From NCBI GenBank assembly GCA_938010765.1, contig CALLVX010000087.1, positions 1 through 46,146 on the forward strand: a DNA stretch of 46,146 nt. Direction: 5' to 3'. Numbering within the stretch: position 1 is the first letter of the stretch; every line of letters starts with the position of its first letter. Made by a program: the position numbers and the translations under genes. This document shows positions 36,918-43,798 of the stretch, piece by piece. Origin of the DNA: an uncultured Flavobacteriaceae bacterium. GTDB lineage: Bacteria > Bacteroidota > Bacteroidia > Flavobacteriales > Flavobacteriaceae. Below the pieces are notes generated by a model. The model saw nothing but the letters and a program-made list of their open reading frames with translations, did no database searches and had not been told where the DNA came from.

Positions 36918-37274
36918 ATGAAAAAAATAATATTTGGAATTTTGGTACTATTCTGTTCTGCAGCACTAGTTGCTCAAGAAAAGAATAAAAAAATAGCTTT
37001 TGAGGTAGACGGTGTCTGTGAAATGTGTAAAATACGCATTGAAAAGGCAGCATTGGGCGTTCCCGGTGTTAAATATGCGCTCTGGGATATTCCTTCGCAC
37101 CAATTGTCGCTGATCGTTGACGAACGGAAAACGAATCCCATGAAAATAAAATCGGCATTGGTCGCCGTTGGGCATGATACCAAAGAATTAAAGGCGAGCC
37201 AAGAGGCTTATGATTCGGTACATCCATGCTGCAAATACAGGGATGGTGATTTAGAGGATAGCGAGCATCATTAA
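36918..37274 (+). CDS. periplasmic heavy-metal-associated (HMA) protein
   Basis: A 118-residue protein. A signal peptide (MKKIIFGILVLFCSAALVAQ) precedes an HMA fold with 'DGVCEMCKIRIEKAALGVPGVKYALWD', where CxxC is the metal ligand. The C-terminus adds 'HPCCKYRDG' and 'SEHH', further ligands. The start at 36918 rather than 36804 avoids overlap with the receptor gene and yields the signal peptide. It probably carries the metal brought in by the receptor. Confidence 0.85.
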   Translation: MKKIIFGILVLFCSAALVAQEKNKKIAFEVDGVCEMCKIRIEKAALGVPGVKYALWDIPSHQLSLIVDERKTNPMKIKSALVAVGHDTKELKASQEAYDSVHPCCKYRDGDLEDSEHH

Positions 37275-37300
37275 ATAGGATTACCAATCGGATAAAAAAT

Positions 37301-37328
37301 GTCTCCTAATTTAGGGGGCGTTTTTTTT
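37301..37328 (+). terminator. terminator after the HMA gene
   Basis: GTCTCCTA and TAGGGGGC form an 8-bp stem (two G-T pairs) with loop ATT. TTTTTTTT follows after one base. It lies 26 bp past the stop and would end the metal locus transcript before the decayed PepSY gene. Confidence 0.75.
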
Positions 37329-37378
37329 ATAGATAGGGCAAATAATTTCATTGGAAAGGGTTTGATTTTTATCTTCCG

Positions 37379-38073
37379 TCTTACTATAAAATCAGAAAGG
37401 TTCATCGGTATTTAGGGCTATTTCTAGGGATAAAATTTTGGTTGTGAACGGTGAGCGGCTTGTATTTTTAGTTGGACGTATATCGATGAAATTCATGGAG
37501 ACCATTTTCGTGCAGCCACGCAAGTACCGCTGGTTTTTGACAGTTTGGTGAGCCCGACCTCTATAACGTATACATTAAAGATTAGTTCATTAGAATTACG
37601 AGACATTGGTAGTGTACCGCATTACTGGATCAAGGAAGAAGTGCTGGCCAATGCCAGGACCGGCATGGTTAGAGCTGGTATCTCGAAAGAAGAAGCTTCG
37701 CAGGTGGCTGAGAAAAATACGCGTTCCTGATTTAAAGGTGACAGAAATTGTCCGTATAGATTCGGTCGGGAAGCACAGTGAATACCGTGGAAGACCGCTC
37801 CCTGCCTATGCATTCTCATACGAATCTTGAGAAAATGTAAAAGCCTATGTTTCAAGGGCCGATGATTCGTTTCAAACGGTGCGACATCGCGATTGGCGTT
37901 GGTTCTACTTTTTATGGATGACCCATACGATGGATTATAAGGGAAGAGACGATTTTAATACCATCCTTTTACGTGTATTCTCCTTATTGGGTTTCATTAA
38001 CGTGCTTAGCGGTTTTGCGCTTTGGTATGTAAGTTCATCTACCTTGCGAAAACTACAAAAGCCAAATTCTTAA
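37379..38073 (+). pseudogene. decayed PepSY-domain membrane protein gene
   Basis: Conceptual translation across frames gives the recognisable family order. It runs YYKIRKVHRYLGLFLGI, TVSGLYF, SWTYIDEIHGDHF, RGRPLPAYAFSYE, WRWFYFLWMTHTMDYKGRDDF and LSGFALWYVSS. Four lesions break it: TGA at 37445-37447 where Trp is expected, a one-base insertion in the T5 run at 37465-37469, a further one-base shift near the A5 run at 37710-37720, and TGA at 37828-37830. No ATG start is evident. Intact relatives (about 220 residues) are inner-membrane proteins often found with metal or heme uptake genes, which fits the neighbours. The remnants are well conserved, so the loss looks recent. Confidence 0.85.
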
Positions 38074-38167
38074 GTTGTTCCTAAGCCTAATCTTTCAATA
38101 GTTGCTTCACTTGTAAGGTTTTAGGTTTTTTTCGCACTAAAAAGGCATAGCTATGAAATAACCGCTT

Positions 38168-39136
38168 GTGCGTTCGGTAATATTTTTATTTTTTGGTATT
38201 CTTTCTCTGGGACAATTGTCTGCACAGACCTGTTGTTCAGGCGGTGTGCCGCTATCGAATAATCTTGGTTTGCCCAATGAAGGAAAAGGTTCTTTTATAG
38301 TAGGTTTAAATTACGACTACAATCATCTGAATACCCTGAATGCCGGTACCGAAAAATTAGATGATGACTCGCGATCGCGTAACACGAATTCGATACTCTT
38401 GAATGCGGGGTATGCAATAGATGAACGCCTATCTGTCGAGGCCCTGTTTACATGGGTGAACCAAACACGTACCATTCGTCAATTTGGCAATGAAAGTTTT
38501 ACGGAGACCCGTGGCATAGGGGATGCAGTTTTCTTGATAAAATATGCATTTCCCGAATTATTGGGAATCGGTACCATATTGAATTTAGGACTAGGAACAA
38601 AAGCACCTTTTGGAAAGTCAAATTTGACTTCGGAAGAGGGGTTTCAATTAACCGCCGATTTGCAGCCCGGTAGTGGTGCATGGGATATTCTGGGGTGGAC
38701 ATCTATCTCTAAAAAACTTGGATTTCGACCTTCGGCGACCGCTTCGGGAAGTATTACGTATCGCCTTACAGCCAAGAACAATTCGTACCTGAATGATTCT
38801 TCGGTCTACGAATTCGGGGATGTTTTACAGGCAAATGTGGGGTATACCGATCAATTTTTGTTGTTCAATACGGTAGTGGACCCCGGCCTTATTCTGAAGT
38901 ACAGAAAGGCTTTTGCAGATCAAATAGATGGCTCTGACCTTCCTAATACGGGAGGGCAATGGGTGTTTGTACGCCCAGAATTGGCGGCACAACTCTCTAA
39001 AAACATGAAGTTGCTTACGAGACTAGAACTTCCAATTTATAGTAAGGTCGTCGGTACCCAATTAACACCCACGCTTCGGTTTACTGCCGGAATCTCGTAT
39101 ACATTTATTAAAAATAATATAACCCTTGTAAATTAG
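38168..39136 (+). CDS. putative outer-membrane transporter, start possibly broken
   Basis: A 322-residue beta-barrel-like protein: signal peptide to 'LSAQ', then 'TCCSGGVPLSNNLGLPNEGKGSFIVGLNYDY' and repeated amphipathic strands ending 'FTAGISYTFIKNNITLVN'. The reported start is a GTG. In the same frame an ATG at 38153 reads Met-Lys-stop-Pro-Leu-Val, because codon 3 is TAA (38159-38161) where AAA would give MKKPLVRSVIFLFFG, a standard signal peptide. The gene may thus be recently inactivated or saved by the GTG. A Cys-Cys motif at the mature N-terminus fits the metal-locus context. Confidence 0.7.
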   Translation: MRSVIFLFFGILSLGQLSAQTCCSGGVPLSNNLGLPNEGKGSFIVGLNYDYNHLNTLNAGTEKLDDDSRSRNTNSILLNAGYAIDERLSVEALFTWVNQTRTIRQFGNESFTETRGIGDAVFLIKYAFPELLGIGTILNLGLGTKAPFGKSNLTSEEGFQLTADLQPGSGAWDILGWTSISKKLGFRPSATASGSITYRLTAKNNSYLNDSSVYEFGDVLQANVGYTDQFLLFNTVVDPGLILKYRKAFADQIDGSDLPNTGGQWVFVRPELAAQLSKNMKLLTRLELPIYSKVVGTQLTPTLRFTAGISYTFIKNNITLVN

Positions 39137-40204
39137 ATGATCATGAAAAACCAATTGTTGATTCTTAGTACAGCGTTATTTTTTAGTGCCTGCAGTTCTT
39201 CCAGCACGCAAGAAACGACCGTTGACCCCGAAGAAGTAGTAAACAACTCAACAGAATGGAGCATTCCTATAGAAGATGTACTAGACGGTGGTCCGGGGAG
39301 AGATGGTATTCCGGCGCTGGAAAATCCGAGTTTCGTAAATGCCGACCAATCGGCAATTTTGCTCGATTCTGATTTGGTCATTGGCTATAAAAATGGGAAC
39401 GATGTGCGCGCCTACCAGCATATCGTTTTGGATTGGCACGAAATAGTGAACGACAATATTGGGTCGGAGTCCTTGGCTGTTGTCTATTGCCCATTAACAG
39501 GCACGGGTATTGGGTGGAATCGCATTATTGATGGGAAAGAAACTTCTTTTGGTGTTTCGGGCCTGTTGTACCAAACCAATTTGGTGCCATTTGATAGGGC
39601 CACCAAAAGCAATTGGTCGCAGTTATTGAACGAGGCTGTAAATGGATCGCTGATTGGAAAAAAAGCCGAGTTGATTACACTGTTCGAGACAGATTGGAAG
39701 ACTTGGAAAACCATGTATCCAGAAACGAAAATTTTAAATTTAAACACGGGCTTTTCGCGAACTTATGGTGTATACCCTTATGTAGATTACCGTACCAATA
39801 ACGACTTTTTTATTTTTCCCACCCCGAAAGACGACCGGCTTCCTTCTAAAGAACGGGTACTTGCAATTCTAGATGGGGAAAAGGCAAAAGCCTATCGTTT
39901 TAGCGATTTCAAAACAACCAATCTTATTAATGATAGCTTTAATGGTAAGTTCTATCTAGTGGTAGGCAATGAGAACTTTATGATGGCCTATAAATTGTCG
40001 GCTGCGCAAGATGCCGATAATTTTGAGTACGTCTTCAATGGAAACTCAGGGACGGTCGTACAAGGTGATGACGGTACCCAATACGATATCTTTGGCAGTG
40101 TTGTGAGCGGTCCCGGCACCAATGCTTTGGAACCCGCCACAGCGCTTATGGGGTATTGGTTCTCGTTCCCCGCATTCTACGATACTGAACTCTATAGTAA
40201 CTAA
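39137..40204 (+). CDS. DUF3179-domain lipoprotein
   Basis: A 355-residue lipoprotein ('FFSACSSSS' lipobox) of the DUF3179 family. Family blocks are 'SIPIEDVLDGGPGRDGIPAL', 'YCPLTGTGIGWNR', 'FGVSGLLYQTNLVPFDRATKSNWSQL' and 'YPETKILNLNTGFSR'. Start at 39137, or two codons later at 39143 (MKNQLLIL). The gene begins directly after the stop of the outer-membrane protein, suggesting a shared transcript. The function of DUF3179 proteins is not established. Confidence 0.85.
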   Translation: MIMKNQLLILSTALFFSACSSSSTQETTVDPEEVVNNSTEWSIPIEDVLDGGPGRDGIPALENPSFVNADQSAILLDSDLVIGYKNGNDVRAYQHIVLDWHEIVNDNIGSESLAVVYCPLTGTGIGWNRIIDGKETSFGVSGLLYQTNLVPFDRATKSNWSQLLNEAVNGSLIGKKAELITLFETDWKTWKTMYPETKILNLNTGFSRTYGVYPYVDYRTNNDFFIFPTPKDDRLPSKERVLAILDGEKAKAYRFSDFKTTNLINDSFNGKFYLVVGNENFMMAYKLSAAQDADNFEYVFNGNSGTVVQGDDGTQYDIFGSVVSGPGTNALEPATALMGYWFSFPAFYDTELYSN

Positions 40205-40304
40205 CACGGGTAACCCCCTCTTCTTAGTGGGGTAAATAGCTTTGATAGGGTAAACAAGGACAGTAGATTTTATAGGAAGTTGTTTTATTTCTCAAATATG
40301 CTGC

Positions 40305-40465
40305 TGAAGTGATTTAAACTTTTTCCATTCGCTAAAAAATTGCTCTTTTCTACCCATTTATTGTCTTTTTTCCTTCCATAACTCTGCTATGCAACTCAAA
40401 AAAGCCTTCAAATAGTCAAAAAACATCTAATTTTCGCCAGAAAGCAAAAAGTTTAAATCACTTCA
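40305..40465. repeat. 161-bp segment bounded by 20-bp perfect inverted repeats (MITE-like)
   Basis: TGAAGTGATTTAAACTTTTT at 40305-40324 is the exact reverse complement of 40446-40465. The 121-bp interior is AT-rich and non-coding. The immediate flanks read CTGC on the left and CTGT on the right, so a 3-bp target duplication (CTG) is possible but not convincing. It could be a miniature inverted-repeat element or a long-stem regulatory structure in the leader of the first LRR gene. The rest of this 507-bp gap holds no other coding sequence I can support. Confidence 0.6.
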
Positions 40466-40515
40466 CTGTATAGATAGCTTGTTTGGTATTTGCAGTAACT
40501 ATTTTCTTTCCGAAA

Positions 40516-40550
40516 TTGGGGGTAAAGCCCCTTTTTCCATACTTTAATAA
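40516..40550 (+). repeat. intergenic repeat copy 1 (upstream of LRR gene 1)
   Basis: TTGGGGGTAAAGCCCC followed by T5 and a TACTTTAATAA segment. Two further copies lie at 43418 and 46032, ungapped. The G/C halves can form a short GGGG-CCCC hairpin, and the spacing between TTG and TACT (21 bp) is identical in all three. It lies 196 bp before the LRR start codon. Promoter, operator or attenuator are all possible. Confidence 0.6.
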
Positions 40551-40711
40551 TGAGTACCCCTACATTTTGCCAGTTACACAGTTCATAAGTAGACTTCTAT
40601 ACATCACCTGCCTTCAATAATAGAAAACTTTAAAAAAGGTTTTTAGCGTGTATGTAAGCTATATTAGACCTTATTTAGCAAGCAAATATTAAATAGATAA
40701 AACAAGAATTC

Positions 40712-43135
40712 ATGGGTGACATTGCTAAAGCCAAACGGATAATTAATATAGCAAAAAGAACCGGTAAGCTTCTTAATTTGAGCAATTTGGAATTGACCGG
40801 TGATGATATTGCCACTTTATTGCCAACAATCAAGGAGAGCATGCCCAATCTTGAAAAACTTGATTTAGGAAATAATAGAATAGCTGAACTACCACCCGAA
40901 ATAGGGGGCCTTACGAATCTTAAAGAACTTAGATTAGCTAAAAACGAACTAACTAAAGTGCCTCCCGAAATTGGGAATCTAAAAGCGCTAGAGAACCTGT
41001 TCTTGAAAGGTAACCGACTAGCAACGGTGCCTCCCGAAATTGGGAACCTTACGAATCTTAGATTGTTAGGCTTAAGTGCAAACAAGCTCACTACCCTCCC
41101 TACCGAAATTGGGAACCTTAAAAAACTTGAAACATTCGGTGTGGCTGATAACGAGCTCACAACTCTCCTCCCCGAAATAAAGGAGCTTGAAAAGCTTACG
41201 ACTTTATATGCAAATAATAACAAACTCACAACTCTTCCCCCTGAAATTGGGTCTCTAAAAGCGCTAGAGAAACTGTATTTGGGAAAAAACCAACTGGCAA
41301 CGGTACCTCCCGAAATTGGGAACCTTACGAATCTTAAGGTATTCTTTGTTGGGGAAAACCAATTTTCACATATACCTAAGGAAGTAATTGCGTTTGAGCA
41401 ACTGGAATGCCTTGATTTTCGGGGGAACAAACTTAAGGAGCTTTTACCCGATTTGGTTAACCTAAAAGATCTTAAGGGTTTGTATTTGGGAGATAACCTC
41501 TTAGAAAGTATCCCCGAAGTGGTGCTACAACTCACCGGTCTTGAAGAACTTGATTTATCAAAAAACAAATTGAAAAGCGTGAGCAAGGACCTAGCTAGGT
41601 TACAAGAACTTCTCATATTAAAATTAAATGAAAACGAACTAAGGGAACTACCACCGGAGATGGTTGGTTTGGTGAATCTTCAAAAACTTGAATTGGGTGG
41701 TAACAAATTCGTAGTTGTGCCGAATGTAGTACTGGAATTAAAGGGTCTTGAGAATCTTTCTATGCAGAAAAACGGGATGACCGATGTGCCAAAAGCAATA
41801 AAAGACCTCGCCAAAATTTCAGTATTGGATGTAACGGGTAACCCCCTAACCGCCAAAGCAATGATCCGCTTGGATGATACTTTTGGGACAAAGGCCAAAT
41901 TTAACAGGGCCCCTTTTAGGTCAAACCCAAAGCTTTTGAAGACATTGGATGTTATTTATCCTAAAAAAGGTGTTTTTAGTAGAGGCAAAGCTGCAGGTAA
42001 GGCCGCTAAAATAGATGCTTTGATTGTTCCCGGGCCCTTTACCGATGAAGAAGGTAAAATAGTGAACGCTCAACAAGTAGTGTATAGTCTTTTAAGGGGT
42101 ATACCTCTCGAAGGTCCAACGAAAAATGAGCTGTATTTCGAATCCTATAGAGACCTTGTAGAGCCTGTAATGGAGAACAAAACATTGCAAGAAAAAAAAA
42201 ATGATTTAGGAAAAATAGCCACTTCGTTGGGGAATTGTGAAACTCCGGTTTTGAATTTGTTGATGCAGACCTATGTTGGGAAATATATCTATAAGGACAA
42301 AGAGGCTCGTCCTTCTAATTTTGATGCAATAGTGGCGAGAGAAGCCTTTGAAAAAGCAATAGTCAGTAAACTATCGAATGCCGTAGACGAAGACGGAGAA
42401 AAAATCATGCCCAATAATGAAAAGGTAGAGCAGGTACAAGCGCTTGTAAATGCTTTTTTTTCAAAAGATGCGAGTACGAATGAACACAATAAGTTGAAAG
42501 TGGCTTTTCCCGAAGGAGGGCCCGATAAGCTTCCGAACAAAACTTTAAACGATGAATACGGGTATAAAATAGTAAAACCTGCCTTGGTAAGGGAAGCTGC
42601 AAAGATACTTTGCCAAACGGATGCAAATGGCACACTGGAAACAAATGATGATGGTGCCTATGTTTTTGACCCGAAGAAACTAGAGAGAATCGTAAATAAG
42701 TACAAAAATGGATTGGGAATTGTAAATCCTAGGGACAACAGAGTAGCAAACTATGAAAGTAAGATTCAAGAAGTAATGATGAAAGAAGAAAATCAGATTC
42801 TTTTTGTAGAGATCGATGAAGAGGGTGTTCATGAATTACTCGACTTTAATGCACAAAAAGAGGAACTGGAAGATATACTGTACGGGGTTGCCGATCAAGA
42901 GGTAGATGCAGAATATGAAAAATATTTTGCGGAGCAAACAGCCAAAATAGAAAAATTGGCCAACCGCTTGAACGGCAAACCTGAAGAAGCTGCTGAAAAG
43001 GATCAGACCTATAACCTCTCGTCATTTACTTCTGCCTTAAATGAGGGCCAAAGAAGCCAGGAAACCTCTCAAACTGCCCAAGTTTCTTCAAGCCCTCGGC
43101 AAAATCGAACAAATTCTCAAGGCCGCGGAATATGA
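40712..43135 (+). CDS. leucine-rich-repeat protein with an unrecognised C-terminal domain (paralogue A)
   Basis: An 807-residue protein without a signal peptide or membrane segment. Residues about 1-45 form a cap. About 14 LRRs of 23 residues follow (about 46-390, consensus LxxLxLxxNxLxxLPPEIGNLxx). A C-terminal domain (about 395-740) is shared with the next gene, and the Ser/Gln/Arg-rich tail ends in GRGI. Conserved points in the domain are 'FNRAPF', 'GPFxDxEGKIxNAQQV', 'LGNCxTPVL' (Cys509), 'IMPNxEKxEQVQ', Cys634 and 'ERIVNKYKNxLG'. Four LRRs are duplicated as a 276-bp block. The plan recalls LRR effectors such as IpaH/SspH, but the CxD motif of the NEL E3 ligase domain is not seen. Function unknown. 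Confidence 0.85.
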   Translation: MGDIAKAKRIINIAKRTGKLLNLSNLELTGDDIATLLPTIKESMPNLEKLDLGNNRIAELPPEIGGLTNLKELRLAKNELTKVPPEIGNLKALENLFLKGNRLATVPPEIGNLTNLRLLGLSANKLTTLPTEIGNLKKLETFGVADNELTTLLPEIKELEKLTTLYANNNKLTTLPPEIGSLKALEKLYLGKNQLATVPPEIGNLTNLKVFFVGENQFSHIPKEVIAFEQLECLDFRGNKLKELLPDLVNLKDLKGLYLGDNLLESIPEVVLQLTGLEELDLSKNKLKSVSKDLARLQELLILKLNENELRELPPEMVGLVNLQKLELGGNKFVVVPNVVLELKGLENLSMQKNGMTDVPKAIKDLAKISVLDVTGNPLTAKAMIRLDDTFGTKAKFNRAPFRSNPKLLKTLDVIYPKKGVFSRGKAAGKAAKIDALIVPGPFTDEEGKIVNAQQVVYSLLRGIPLEGPTKNELYFESYRDLVEPVMENKTLQEKKNDLGKIATSLGNCETPVLNLLMQTYVGKYIYKDKEARPSNFDAIVAREAFEKAIVSKLSNAVDEDGEKIMPNNEKVEQVQALVNAFFSKDASTNEHNKLKVAFPEGGPDKLPNKTLNDEYGYKIVKPALVREAAKILCQTDANGTLETNDDGAYVFDPKKLERIVNKYKNGLGIVNPRDNRVANYESKIQEVMMKEENQILFVEIDEEGVHELLDFNAQKEELEDILYGVADQEVDAEYEKYFAEQTAKIEKLANRLNGKPEEAAEKDQTYNLSSFTSALNEGQRSQETSQTAQVSSSPRQNRTNSQGRGI
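40957..41390 (+). repeat. 276-bp duplicated four-LRR block inside LRR gene 1
   Basis: A segment around 40970-41080 recurs 276 bp downstream (for example CTAAAAGCGCTAGAGAA at 40979 and 41255, and CGAAATTGGGAACCTTACGA near 41034 and 41310). 276 bp is exactly four 23-residue repeats, so the reading frame and repeat phase are kept. Confidence 0.8.
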
Positions 43136-43138
43136 ATA

Positions 43139-43798
43139 TAATACCTATGCTTAGAACGCTATAGTTCAGTTCATTCGCACCGTTGTATAGGAAGTGCTTT
43201 GTCTAAGGCTCGCGCTCTGATGTTTTATGGGTGCTCATTTTCTGCGTTTTATATCCCTGAGATATAGCGCAACTAAGAGCAAAATTGCCTTTTTAGAGAG
43301 ATACCAATTATTTTTTACTCAAGTGACAGGGAATCTTATTTAGTGCAAAACCTGCCCTAAAGATGGAAGAAAGGATGCTTTAATGAAACGTGTTCAAGTA
43401 CCTACAGGTTCTTGACATTGGGGGTAAACCCTGTTTTTCTATACTACAATAGGTGAGGCCCTTAAGGGTTGTGACGTATGCACTGAGACTTGGTTGCGAT
43501 AGTCTAAAATACATAAGAGCCCGTGCGGTATCGGTTTAGCACTGCTTCTGTAACAGGTAAAATATGATGCGGCGATAGCTTTTGAAGTAATCTTAAGCTG
43601 TCATGACCAACTGCCAACCGTTGTGATTTTCAATGCATAATCCAATCTTGATCTGTGGTAACTAAAAAAGATGTTGCAAGGGCCCTAAAAAAGGAACGTA
43701 GGTTGTTTTTGGATGCCGATTTCGTCTCTTTAGCAAAAAAAGGTTGCTCAAAGATACCAGTGTAGGCAAAAAGCAACGGTCAGGTAAAAGGAATATAC
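43139..43798. other. 660-bp gap between the two LRR genes
   Basis: No open frame of supportable size is present. A small palindrome (TATATC/GATATA, 43250-43266) and the second copy of the intergenic repeat (43418-43452) are the only structures I can point to. The remaining 346 bp before the second LRR start is long for a leader and shows no clear -7 box. Confidence 0.5.
43418..43452 (+). repeat. intergenic repeat copy 2 (upstream of LRR gene 2)
   Basis: TTGGGGGTAAACCCTG followed by T5 and TACTACAATAGG, aligned without gaps to the copies at 40516 and 46032. The hairpin is weaker here (GGG/CCC). It lies 381 bp upstream of the second LRR gene. Confidence 0.6.

Noticed and set aside
40205..40240. 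CCCC/GGGG pairing after the DUF3179 gene as a terminator
   Set aside because: Only about 5 bp of stem with an 11-base loop and no T-run.
40675..41616. A 313-aa open frame on the minus strand opposite LRR gene 1
   Set aside because: It is the antisense image of the repetitive LRR sequence; its own translation is Ser/Arg/Phe repeats without domain features.
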